64,000 nucleotides of DNA from Tautonia plasticadhaerens (lineage in GTDB: Bacteria; Planctomycetota; Planctomycetia; Isosphaerales; Isosphaeraceae). Of the stretch, positions 36,437 through 44,285 are shown piece by piece. The translations under genes and the position numbers were made by a program. How positions within the stretch are numbered: the first letter of the stretch is position 1; the number at the start of each line of letters is the position of its first letter. The DNA is taken from contig NZ_CP036426.1 of NCBI RefSeq assembly GCF_007752535.1, forward strand, positions 4,960,001-5,024,000, in the 5' to 3' direction. The notes beneath the pieces were generated by a model. It had not been told where the DNA came from. It saw only the letters and a program-made list of their open reading frames with translations, and did no database searches.

Positions 36437-37376
36437 TAGTAACTATATTAATAGCGTCATGCGGCCCTGATCCGGTGGAGCCTCCGGTACCAGAGCAAGC
36501 CGCAGGCCGGTTGGATCAGGCCGAGGGAGTTCTCCTCATGCTCGTCGTAGCGGACCAGCAGCCCCCGACACTTCGACAGCCAGGCCAGCGCCCGCTCCAC
36601 CACCCAGCGGCGGGCCTTCCGCCGGCCCGGCCGCCGCTCCGGGCGGGGTCCGCCACGGGCCGGACGGATGTGGGGGACATACCCATGCCCCTCGGCCACC
36701 CCACGAGCCGGTCCGTTGTCATACCCGGCGTCCAGGCACAGGTGCTGCTCGACCTGCTCGGGGTCGGGCCGCTCGGTCACCACCGCACGGATCGTCGCCT
36801 CCAGCAGCGTGAAGTCCGGGGCGTTGGCCCCGGCGATGACCACGCCCAGCGGCCCGCCGTCGCCCTCGACCAGCAGGCCCTGCTTGGTCCCCGGCTTGGC
36901 CCGGTCGGTCGGGTCGGGGCCCGTCTGTTTCCCCCCCGAACCGGGCCTTGCCCGGCCGCCCGTCGGCCGCCTGCCACCGCCATTGGACCTCGCCCAGCTC
37001 GTCGCACTCCTCGACCAGCAGGGCCCGGATCCGCTCGAAGACGCCGTGGCGGCACCGCCGCTGGGACCAGCGGTGCACCGGGCTGTCGTCGCCATACTCC
37101 CTGGGCAGCGTGTGCCACTGGCAGCCGCTGCGGGGGCGGGAGATGATGCCGTCGAAGGCCGCCCGCCAGTCGATCCGGCCCCGGCCGCCGTGCTCCTCGG
37201 GCGGCGGCGGGGCGTCTTCGAGCAGGATCGGCTCGATCCGCTCCCAGAGGGCGTCGGGCACCTCCCAGATGGTCTCCAGCGGCTTGACCCCTCGACTCTT
37301 CCGTCCCATGGCTGCGTCTCCTGAGGTGATCGCCCCGCCCCCTCAAGGTACGCAGCCGGTTCGGGTTAGATACTAT
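36437..37376 (-). mobile_element. IS5-family element with two overlapping frames
   Basis: The boundaries are approximate. A weak repeat TAGTAACTA at 36437 and TAGTATCTA (inverted) ending near 37376 are the best end candidates. It encloses the IS5-type transposase 36457-37309. The left side adjoins the TTAG duplication of the IS701-like element. Confidence 0.5.
36457..37309 (-). pseudogene. IS5-family transposase in two frames (orfA 36719-37309, orfB 36457-37095)
   Basis: The frame from ATG 37309 (MGRKSRGVKPLETIWEVPDA) covers the N-terminus through WQAADGRPGKARFGG. The rest of the DDE domain is in another frame: GPDPTDRAKPGTKQGLLVEG, HLCLDAGYDNG (second Asp), RRWVVERALAWLSKCRGLLV (Glu). The switch falls in a run of seven G on the minus strand (36931-36937); six would restore one frame. 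Either one base was gained in the run, or slippage at the run makes the full protein, as some IS5 relatives do. Confidence 0.75.
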
Positions 37377-37469
37377 GCCCGGAGCGAGCCGGGCGAGTTG
37401 CTGTGAGCCGCCGACATGGCAAGCTCCAGGAGGGGGGTTAGCAGGTCCCTCGGATACGGAGTCTTTACC
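37377..37469 (+). ncRNA. Possible IS110 bridge-RNA region
   Basis: This noncoding leader immediately precedes the IS110 transposase. It begins with a perfect six-base hairpin (GCCCGG at 37377-37382, loop AGCGAG, CCGGGC at 37389-37394). IS110-group elements are known to encode a structured bridge RNA in a noncoding end that pairs with donor and target DNA. I cannot fold or align it, so this is a location-based suggestion. Confidence 0.3.
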
Positions 37470-38651
37470 ATGCCAGCGACCCACGACCGCGATCATAGCA
37501 CGGCCTCCACCCCGACGCTCTACCTGGCCTTCGAGCTGGGCTGGACCACCTGGAAGCTCGCCTTCGCCGACGCACCGGCCCGCGCCCCGCGTCAGGTCAC
37601 CATCCCGGCCCGCGACACCGACGCCCTCCGGCGTGAGATCGCCCGGGCCCGCCGACGCCTCGGCCTGCCCGACGACGCGCCGGTCCGCTCGGTCTTCGAG
37701 GCCGGCCGCGATGGCTTCTGGCTGCATCGCTACCTGATCCACCACGGCCACGAGAACCTCGTCGTCGACCCGGCCAGCATCGAGGTCAACCGCCGCGCCC
37801 GCCGCGCCAAGAGCGACGGCCTGGACGTCGTCAAGCTGCTGGCCATGCTCCAGCGGCACCACGGCGGCGAGCGCGGGCTGTGGGCCGTGGTGAACGTCCC
37901 CGCGCCCGAGGACGAGGACCGCCGCGCCCCGCAGCGCGAGCTGATGGCCCTGAAGGCCGAGCGGACCGAGCACTCCAACCGGATCAAGGGGCTGCTGGCC
38001 CACCTCGGCCTGGCGTTCGTCGTCGACGGCCGCCTGCCCGAGCGGCTGGCCGCCCTGCGGCAGTGGGACGGCCGCCCGGTGCCCGAGCACACGGCGGCGC
38101 GGCTGCTCCGCGAGTTCGAGCGATGGAAGCTCGTCGACGCCCAGGTCCGCGACCGCGAGAACGCCCAGCGGCGGGCCGTCCGCGACGACGCGGCGCCGCA
38201 CGTCGAGCAGGTCCGCCGGCTGATGGACCTCAAGGGGGTCGGTCCGGTGGGGGCCTGGCTGCTGGTGCAGGAGATCTTCGGGTGGCGTCGGATCAAGAAC
38301 CGCCGCGAGTTGGCCAGCCTGGTGGGCCTGGTGCCGACGCCGTACCAGAGCGGCTCGTCGCACCGCGAGCAGGGCATCAGCAAGGCGGGCAACCGGCGGG
38401 TGCGGTGGATGCTGGTGGAACTGGCCTGGATGTGGCTCCAGTACCAGCCGCGGAGCGCGCTGAGCCGGTGGTATCACGAGCGGTTCGGCTCGGGCAACGC
38501 GCGGGCGCGGAAGGTGGGGATCGTGGCCCTGGCGCGCAAGCTGTTGGTGGCGTTCTGGAAGTACCTGGAGTTCGGCGAGGCGCCGGAGGGGGCGGAGATG
38601 GTGCCCTGGAGGAAGAAGCTCAACGGCCGGCTGCCGGCGGGTACGGGCTGA
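37470..38651 (+). CDS. IS110-family transposase
   Basis: 393 residues, full length for the family. The N-terminal RuvC-like DEDD domain begins TLYLAFELGWTTWKLAF, with Glu22 where the first acidic residue, usually Asp, is expected. The second acidic position is in FEAGRDGFWLHR, followed by IEVNRRARRAKSDGLDVVKL with the third. The C-terminal transposase_20 domain carries DLKGVGPVGAWLLVQEIFGW and YQSGSSHREQGISKAGNRRV with the catalytic Ser. The start at ATG 37470 fits the family; an earlier in-frame ATG is at 37416. It appears intact. Confidence 0.9.
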   Translation: MPATHDRDHSTASTPTLYLAFELGWTTWKLAFADAPARAPRQVTIPARDTDALRREIARARRRLGLPDDAPVRSVFEAGRDGFWLHRYLIHHGHENLVVDPASIEVNRRARRAKSDGLDVVKLLAMLQRHHGGERGLWAVVNVPAPEDEDRRAPQRELMALKAERTEHSNRIKGLLAHLGLAFVVDGRLPERLAALRQWDGRPVPEHTAARLLREFERWKLVDAQVRDRENAQRRAVRDDAAPHVEQVRRLMDLKGVGPVGAWLLVQEIFGWRRIKNRRELASLVGLVPTPYQSGSSHREQGISKAGNRRVRWMLVELAWMWLQYQPRSALSRWYHERFGSGNARARKVGIVALARKLLVAFWKYLEFGEAPEGAEMVPWRKKLNGRLPAGTG

Positions 38652-38676
38652 GGGCGAGGGCGAGGGCGAGGGCGAG
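38651..38676 (+). repeat. AGGGCG tandem repeat
   Basis: Four perfect copies of AGGGCG plus AG directly follow the IS110 stop codon. They may mark the element end or be a simple slippage repeat. Confidence 0.8.
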
Positions 38677-39191
38677 AATTATGCTGACCCTCTCACACGA
38701 TCAAATCTGAGGGCCTGAGCGCGAGCCAGTGAGCGGCCGTCGGCGGGCGGGGCGACCGGGACAGACGCCGGGCCCCCGGTGAGGGGGCCGTGGGTTAGAG
38801 GGGATCGCCCCGCTCACCGGCTGGGAGTCGTCGGCGACGAACGTAGTAATGGGTGCCCCGGAGGCCGAGGCCGCCGGGCACGGAGAGAAGGTCGTGCCGG
38901 CAATCTGCCGCACGTCGCGACGCCAGCCACCCGCCGAGAGGTCGCTTGAGGTCCGGGATTGGGACCAGGAGATCGGGACGGGGAGGGCGGTCGAGGTCGA
39001 AGGATCGGGAGGAGGCCGGTCGCCGGGACGAAGGGCGGGGCCGGCAGCGATCACGGTCCGTCACGGGCTGAGGTGCGTGGAGAGATCGGTCTTGAGGCTT
39101 GACGTCGGCACCTTCATAGAAGGTTCTGAGATAGATTCCTAGGTGGGAGAGTCCGTAGAAGGAATGCCGAAACGCCCTCTGACGAATGTCG
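38652..39191. other. Region without recognisable gene
   Basis: 540 bp between the IS110 gene and the IS256 element. It is GC-rich, and several short frames on both strands have no recognisable protein. The stretch 38800-39070 reads on the minus strand as possible decayed coding sequence (TTFVADDSQPVSGAIP in one frame), but I cannot assign it. There is no RNA gene or strong hairpin. Confidence 0.5.
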
Positions 39192-39311
39192 GATAGTGCA
39201 TCCTGGTTTCTGGAAATCCCCCGCCCGCCTGGGCGAGGGCTCGGCTTGAAGCGGCGGGTCACCGCCGGTCCCCCCGGAAAGTGCCGACCGACCCCAGGGA
39301 GACCGCCGCCG

Positions 39312-40497
39312 ATGACCCACCAGGATCAACCTGCCGCCATCGACGAGGTCATGGAACTGCTGGCCGAGCATGGCTCCGACGGCCTGGCCCAGGCCATCGG
39401 CGTCCTGCGCGACGAGCTCATGGAGCGGGAGCGGACCCAGGCCCTCGGGGCCGCCCCCCACCGGCGATCCGAGGCACGCAAGGGCTCCGCCAACGGCTCC
39501 AAGCCCGAGACGCGGCACACCCCGATGGGGCCGATCGCCGTCCGGGTGCCGCAGGCCCGAGGCCTCGACCCCTATGCCTCGGCGTTGGAGAGGGGCGTCC
39601 GCAGCGAGCGGGCGTCGAAGCCGGCCGTCGCCGAGAGGGACGGGCCGGGCGTCTCGACCGGCAAGGGGGCCGCCATCGCCGAGCGGCCCCGCGGGTCGGA
39701 GGTCACCGGCAGTCAGGTCAGCCGGGCCGCCGGGGCCCTCGACGAGGGACCGGAGGGGTGGCGGGGCCGCCCGCCGGGGGAGACGCCGTACCCGATCCCG
39801 GATGCCCGCGGCGAGGAGGTCCGCCTCGGCGGCTCGATCGTCTCGTGTGCGGTGCTGAATCGTCTCGTGTGCGGTGCTGACGGCCATCGGCATCGATCCC
39901 GGGGGCCGGCGGTCGATCCCCGGGGTCGGCGTCTCGATGGCGGAGGCGGAGGTCCACTGGCGGGGCTTCCCGGCCTCGCTGCAGGCCCGTGGGCCGCACG
40001 GGGTCGAGATGCCCGCCGGCGACGCCCACGCCGGCCGGGAGCAGGCCCTGGCCGCCCGGCTGACCGGCGTGCCGCGGCGGCGGGGCCAGTCCCCCCCGGC
40101 GGAGGACGCCCCGGCCTACGTGCCGAGGCCGTCGCTGCCGCCGGAGGTCGCCGCCGGCCCGCGGGCGGTCTTCGACGCCCCGGATCGCGGCGAGGCCGAG
40201 CGGCGACTGGGCCTGGCGGCGAGGAGGTGCCGGGCCGTGGCCCCGAAGCCGGCCGAGTGGCTGGAGCAGGACGTGCCGGAGGGGCTGACCATCTTCACGC
40301 TGCCGCCGGGCCGCCGGCGGCGGCTGCGGACGAGCGACATGCCGGAGCGGCTGAACGAGGAGGTGAGCCGGCGGACGCAGGTGGCGGGGTTGACCCCGAA
40401 CGAGGGATCAGTCCTGCGGCTGGTCAGTGCGGTGTTGATGGGGGTCAGCGAGGGCTGGGAGACAGGGCGGAGACGTTTGGCGACGGGACCGGGGTGA
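39312..40497 (+). pseudogene. IS256-family (Mutator-like) transposase, frameshifted
   Basis: Starts at ATG 39312 (MTHQDQPAAIDEVMELLAEH). The N-terminal half runs to GGSIVSCAVL, where an exact 22-base tandem duplication (39837-39880) throws the frame. The C-terminal half continues from TAIGIDPGGRRS in another frame to 40497. Acidic motif residues remain visible (PDARGEEVR, AGDAHAG, ERLNEEVSRRT). Many positions normally Leu, Trp, Phe or Tyr read Pro, Arg or Gly, so point decay accompanies the frameshift. Confidence 0.85.
39837..39880 (+). repeat. Exact 22-bp tandem duplication breaking the IS256 transposase
   Basis: The unit beginning ATCGTCTCGTGTGCGG and ending TGCTGA occurs at 39837-39858 and 39859-39880 without mismatch. 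Being 22 bases long, it shifts the frame. Confidence 0.95.
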
Positions 40498-40580
40498 CCT
40501 GTCCGCCTTCAGGCCGGGAATTTACAGAAAGGGGGTTGCACGATCTTGCGGGACAGGCGAATCGACCCAAAGCAAACAAC

Positions 40581-40614
40581 AAAGCCCACTTGGGATTGCT
40601 CCCAAGTGGGCTTT
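40581..40614 (-). terminator. Rho-independent-like terminator behind tRNA-like 3' end
   Basis: A perfect 15-bp stem: AAAGCCCACTTGGGA (40581-40595), loop TTGC, TCCCAAGTGGGCTTT (40600-40614). On the minus strand it is followed by a T-rich tail (GTTGTTTGCTTTGG), the normal order for an intrinsic terminator. It directly follows the tRNA-like terminus at 40618-40632. Confidence 0.7.
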
Positions 40615-40617
40615 GAG

Positions 40618-40632
40618 TGGAGGCGGCGGGAA
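40618..40632 (-). other. tRNA/tmRNA-like 3' terminus, possible attachment-site scar
   Basis: On the minus strand TTCCCGCCGCCTCCA looks like the 3' side of a T-stem, an acceptor-stem strand (CGCCTCC) and discriminator A. The rest of a T-arm is absent upstream, so it is only a terminus. Displaced tRNA or tmRNA 3' ends are left at the far attachment site of integrated elements. No intact partner gene was noticed in the window. Confidence 0.4.
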
Positions 40633-41068
40633 GAAAGTCGAATCGCCATTTCTGTTGCCAGCAAAGGACTTGCGGAAAGGCGTCTCCGGCTTATCGGCCA
40701 CCCGATCGGTCATCCGAGCCCTATCGGACACCTGGCCAGATGTCGGCCCGGATCGAGTGCCGGACGGACAGTCTCGGGACGCAGGTTGAGTTCTCGAAGA
40801 ATCCACTACTCGTCCTGCGATGATCTTGTTGCGACCCAAGCTCAACCCCGCTCCGCCCCTTTCCCAATTTCACTTCCCCATCCCCGATCAGCCCCCTCCG
40901 AGCCCCTTCCATTTCCGCCCCCAGCCCCCGTCGGTCGTCGCCCCTAGGGCCGGCCGAGAGGAGATTGGGAGGACTGTAAGTGGGAGCGTGGGGGCGTGGA
41001 TTGGGTTCGGAGGTATGCAAGGGTGGAAGAGCATGCATGGCGGCTGACGGAGCGGCGGCGTCCCTGCG

Positions 41069-42355
41069 TCACGCTAGAAGTTCGGAAGACCCGACCTCAT
41101 GCCTCGTCTGGGAGGTCAGCCGCTCGATGACCTCCACCGCCCTCCCGACTCCGTCCTCCGAACGCATCCGCTCCCCGAGCCGCTGCGCTCTCGTCCTCAT
41201 CTCCATGTCTCCGGTCGCCTGGCGGATCGCCCCGGCGAGTCGATCCGCCGTCAGCCGCTTCTGCGGGATCGGCTCGGGTCCGACGCCGACGCCCGAGACG
41301 ACCCGGCCCCAGTACGGCTGGTCCCCGAAGAACGGGCAGATCCCCGTCGGCCTGCCCGCCCCCAGCCCCGCCGCCGTGGTCCCCGCCCCGCCATGGTGGA
41401 CGACCGCCGCCGTCCGGGGGAAGAGCCAGTCGTGCGGCACAGAGTCAACGACCAGGATGTCGTCGGACGCCTCGACGCCCCCGAGCCCGCCCCAGCCCGT
41501 CGCCAGGATGCCACGCTGCCCAGACCGCCCCAGCGCCTCGACGACCAGGCGGGTGACCTCCTCGGGGCACTGGCTCGCCATGCTCCCGAAACCGACGTAG
41601 ACCGGTGGCGGGCCAGACTCCAGGAACGATGCGAGTTCCGACGGCGGCTCGTACCCAGACTCCTCCAGGGACCAGAAGCCGTTGACGTGGACCGACTCGG
41701 GCCAGTCGTCCGGCGGCTCGATCACGCTCGGGGAGAAGGCATAGAGTACCGGGATCGGCTCGCCATCCCGACGAAGCTCGTCCTCGAAGCGAGAACGTGG
41801 CGGGAGCCCCAGGACCTCCTGTCGCCAGCGGTTGATGACCCCAAGGAACGGCAGCGTCATGAAGCGGGTCAGCGAGTAGCTGAGGCGGTTGAGGGACCCT
41901 CCCAGGCTGCGGGCCGGCAGGATCGGGTTGGGGAAGCTGCGGGTGGGCACCAGCATCGGCAGGTACAGTCCCACGAAGGCCGGGATGCCCAGGGCCATGG
42001 CGATATCCCGACCCCCGATCGACTTCGGGTGGTAGATGAGGCACTCCGAGCCCCGGCATGCCTCCCAGGCGTCGTCGAGGATGCGGCGGACCAGCGGCGG
42101 GATGGTCGTCCGCATCGCCCGGAGGGTCTCCAGCGGGCTTCCCCGGAGGATCGCCTTGCCCTGGTCCGACTTCACCAGTTCGAGGAAGTCGGCACGCAGC
42201 GGGGCGTAGGCGAGTCCGTGTTGGACGACGAAGCCCTCGAAGTCCGTGCCGGTGGCGACTGTGACCTCGTGCCCGGCTCGCTTCAGGCCGACTGCCAGGG
42301 CGACGAAGGGCCTCAAGTCGCCCATCGTGCCGACCGTAAGGATCGTGATCTTCAT
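41069..42355 (-). CDS. Glycosyltransferase family 1 (UGT/MGT-like)
   Basis: 428 residues, start MKITILTVGTMGDLRPFVAL at ATG 42355. The two-Rossmann GT-B fold is recognisable. The C-terminal nucleotide-sugar site is HHGGAGTTAAGLGAGRPTGI followed by PFFGDQPYWGRVV, as in macrolide and sterol glucosyltransferases and rhamnosyltransferases. It probably glycosylates a small lipophilic acceptor or lipid. The gene stands alone between mobile elements, so it may be cargo. The frame is open upstream to 42529 without coding character. Confidence 0.9.
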   Translation of the reverse strand: MKITILTVGTMGDLRPFVALAVGLKRAGHEVTVATGTDFEGFVVQHGLAYAPLRADFLELVKSDQGKAILRGSPLETLRAMRTTIPPLVRRILDDAWEACRGSECLIYHPKSIGGRDIAMALGIPAFVGLYLPMLVPTRSFPNPILPARSLGGSLNRLSYSLTRFMTLPFLGVINRWRQEVLGLPPRSRFEDELRRDGEPIPVLYAFSPSVIEPPDDWPESVHVNGFWSLEESGYEPPSELASFLESGPPPVYVGFGSMASQCPEEVTRLVVEALGRSGQRGILATGWGGLGGVEASDDILVVDSVPHDWLFPRTAAVVHHGGAGTTAAGLGAGRPTGICPFFGDQPYWGRVVSGVGVGPEPIPQKRLTADRLAGAIRQATGDMEMRTRAQRLGERMRSEDGVGRAVEVIERLTSQTRHEVGSSELLA

Positions 42356-42519
42356 GCGATCGTCCGCTCCGGGGTGCTCCTGGGTTGTCCGGCGGATCGA
42401 GGGCCGTGCAATTCGAGTCGTTCGAGGGTCGAATGGGTTCAACCTGGATGATCGGGGCTCGGTGATGACCGGCTGAGCGGAGCGATGACCGACCCGGAGA
42501 GGTCGATGAGCGGCAGGGC

Positions 42520-42711
42520 GTGTCGGCATCCAGAAGTGGCCTCATCCTCGCCACCAACCCCATGCTGCTCGATCTGCTCGGCTACACCGATGATGACTAC
42601 GCCGGCAGGTCCTCGTTCGACATCGGGGACCTCGCTCCACCCTGTCCCAGTCTGGGCGCAGGAGACAGGGGACTCGACCTGACCGGCCGGCAGAAGGGCG
42701 GGGACGAGTGA
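42520..42711 (+). pseudogene. PAS-domain fragment
   Basis: A 63-codon frame reads ATNPMLLDLLGYTDDDYAGR, the core of a PAS sensor domain (NpallellGYteeEl pattern), and then breaks down. No start, partner domain or signalling output is present. It is probably the remnant of a sensor kinase cut off by the neighbouring IS701-like insertion 33 bp downstream. Confidence 0.55.
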
Positions 42712-42745
42712 TTATCGGAACACCCCGAGGAAAAGGAGCTTAGTA

Positions 42746-42882
42746 CTACTCCGTTAGTTGCTCGGGAGGTGGGTCGACGAGTCCCCGGCAGTAGGGGCAG
42801 TCGTGCCGGCAGATCGGGGCCAGCAGGCGTTGCAGGGCCCGGCGGATCGACGGCAGCGTGATCACCGGACCTCGGCGCCCCC
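42746..42882 (-). other. C-terminal tail of IS701-like transposase in -1 frame
   Basis: Beyond the frame-0 stop the -1 frame encodes [20 protein letters not shown] and HDCPYCRGLVDPPPEQLTE. This resembles the usual C-terminus of IS701 transposases. The split copy preserves the same tail, and nearly all base differences between the copies are synonymous in this frame, so it is probably translated. Confidence 0.6.
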
Positions 42883-44133
42883 CCTTTTGCCCGGCCGGGG
42901 TCGACCCCGGCGGGCTCGCCGCTGCTCGAGTGCCAGGAAGCCGTAGGCCAGCATCACCAGGCAGGCGTGGTGGTGGAACCCGCGCCAGGAGCGGCCCTCG
43001 AAGTGGTCCAGCCCGAGTTCCTCCTTCATCTGCTGGTAGCCCTGCTCCACCGGCCAGCGGCTCCGCCACAGCCGCACTGCCCGCAGGCGGCTGGTGCCCG
43101 CCGGCAGGTCGCTGAAGGCGTACTTGAGCTTGCCGTCGGCCTGCTCCTCGATCAGCAGCCAGAGCGGCTCCTCGCCGGCACAGTCGCCGGTGGCCCAGCC
43201 GTGCCCCGGCCAGACCCGCAGCCAGGCGAAGCGGCCCGACATCGGGCCCTTCGTCCCTTCGCGCCAGGTGACCTTCCGCCGCGGCGTCCGCGAGGCCAGC
43301 TCCCTCAGGCTGACCGGCCGGGGGGATCCCTCGGCCAGGCGGGGCCGCTTCTGCGGGCGGCCGCCCGTCGCGGCCGTCGGCTCGATCCACCGGGGCTCCT
43401 CGGTGAAGACCACCAACTCGTCGGTGACGCCGACGATATAGTGCAGGCCACGCTCGGCCAGGCCGGCGCGGGACGGCCCGGAGACGCCGTAGCCGGCGTC
43501 GGCCAGCACCAGCTGCCCCGGCAGCCCCTCGCCACGGACCCGGTCCAGCAGCTCCAAGGCGATCTGCCCCTTGGTCAGCATCCGCCGCTCCGGCTCGGGC
43601 ACGCCCGCCCGGTCGAGGCGCGCCTCGTCCCCCAGCCAGCTCTCCGGCAGGTACAGCCGCAGGTCGAGCGGGCAGTGCCCCTTCGGGCTGACGTAGTGCA
43701 CCGAGACGGCGCACTGGCAGTTGGCCTTCTTGCCCAGCGCGCCGCAGTGCTGACGCTGCACCCCGACGGAGTGCTTGCCCTGCTTGGGGAAGGTCGTGTC
43801 GTCGATGACGAAGATGCCGGCCGGGTCGGCGAAGCACTCGGCCATGACGGCCCTGTAGCGCTTCCAGGCCGCCTGCTCGTCCCAGGGGCTCTGGCTGACG
43901 AACTGCTGCAGCGCCTGCTCGGGGTCCTTGACGGCCAGCTCGGGCGGCAGGGGGACGCGTCGGGAGAGCGGCTCGATGCTCTTGCGCTCGCCGTCGGTGA
44001 TCAGGCCGCGGAGATAGACCGGGCACCAGCGGGCGGGCCGATCGAGGGCGAAGGCGTCGCGGAAGCGGGCGGCGTAGGCGTCGAGGCGTGAGAGGGCCTC
44101 GGGGTCGAGTTCGGGGGTGTAGGTCTTGCTCAT
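42862..44133 (-). CDS. IS701-family transposase
   Basis: 423 residues in frame 0, start MSKTYTPELDPEALSRLDAY at ATG 44133 (an upstream in-frame ATG at 44151 adds six residues). The DDE residues are visible: VIDDTTFPKQGKHSVGVQRQ (first Asp), VLADAGYGVSG (second Asp), [19 protein letters not shown] (Glu). Frame 0 ends GKRGGAEVR at 42862, shorter than usual. A slippery G_GGG_GGC heptamer at 42877-42883 would move ribosomes into the conserved tail ending at 42746. It appears functional, and with its ends intact the element may still be active. Confidence 0.92.
   Translation of the reverse strand: MSKTYTPELDPEALSRLDAYAARFRDAFALDRPARWCPVYLRGLITDGERKSIEPLSRRVPLPPELAVKDPEQALQQFVSQSPWDEQAAWKRYRAVMAECFADPAGIFVIDDTTFPKQGKHSVGVQRQHCGALGKKANCQCAVSVHYVSPKGHCPLDLRLYLPESWLGDEARLDRAGVPEPERRMLTKGQIALELLDRVRGEGLPGQLVLADAGYGVSGPSRAGLAERGLHYIVGVTDELVVFTEEPRWIEPTAATGGRPQKRPRLAEGSPRPVSLRELASRTPRRKVTWREGTKGPMSGRFAWLRVWPGHGWATGDCAGEEPLWLLIEEQADGKLKYAFSDLPAGTSRLRAVRLWRSRWPVEQGYQQMKEELGLDHFEGRSWRGFHHHACLVMLAYGFLALEQRRARRGRPRPGKRGGAEVR
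42877..42883 (-). promoter_or_regulatory. Candidate -1 programmed frameshift site
   Basis: On the minus strand the frame-0 codons read AGG GGG GGC, placing the canonical X_XXY_YYZ heptamer G_GGG_GGC five codons before the TGA. A slip of one base joins the transposase core to the conserved C-terminal tail. The heptamer is retained in the diverged split copy at 32610-32616. Confidence 0.55.
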
Positions 44134-44285
44134 ACCACCTGGTACGAACAAGACCCCGGGGCTGGTTCGTAGTGGCTAACGGAGTAGTATTAAAAGCGAT
44201 GTTGATAACCTACATCGACTTGCCGGTGGCCCGAACACATTGCCTTTGTTTCCTAGATCACCCTGGTTAGACTGCTGTTACAGCC

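Larger units (their letters stand above)
37377..38690 (+). mobile_element. IS110-family element (ends approximate)
   Basis: IS110 elements lack inverted repeats, so the ends cannot be seen. The core is the transposase 37470-38651. The 90-bp leader, with hairpin GCCCGG/CCGGGC at 37377-37394, is where the bridge RNA of this family is usually encoded. Confidence 0.5.
39192..40545 (+). mobile_element. IS256-family element (decayed)
   Basis: Imperfect inverted ends about 30 bases long: the left begins GATAGTGCATCCTGGTTTCT, and the right, inverted, begins GATCGTGCAACCCCCTTTCT. Total length is about 1354 bp, normal for the family. No target duplication is visible. Confidence 0.75.
40546..41068. other. 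Island junction region without protein gene
   Basis: 523 bp holding the tRNA-like 3' terminus and terminator hairpin (listed separately). The sequence then has lower GC content and includes a long pyrimidine-rich tract at about 40850-40930. Short frames here match nothing recognisable. Confidence 0.5.
42744..44189 (-). mobile_element. IS701-like element, complete copy
   Basis: Perfect 14-base inverted ends TACTACTCCGTTAG (42744-42757) and CTAACGGAGTAGTA (44176-44189), 1446 bp long. The flanking tetramers are TTAG (left) and TTAA (right), both of the YTAR type but not identical. It carries the transposase at 42862-44133, whose tail may extend to 42746 by frameshifting. Confidence 0.9.

Noticed and set aside
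40850-40930. Pyrimidine-rich tract as a replication origin or RNA gene
   Set aside because: No iterons, DnaA-box pattern or stable fold evident; recorded only as compositional oddity.
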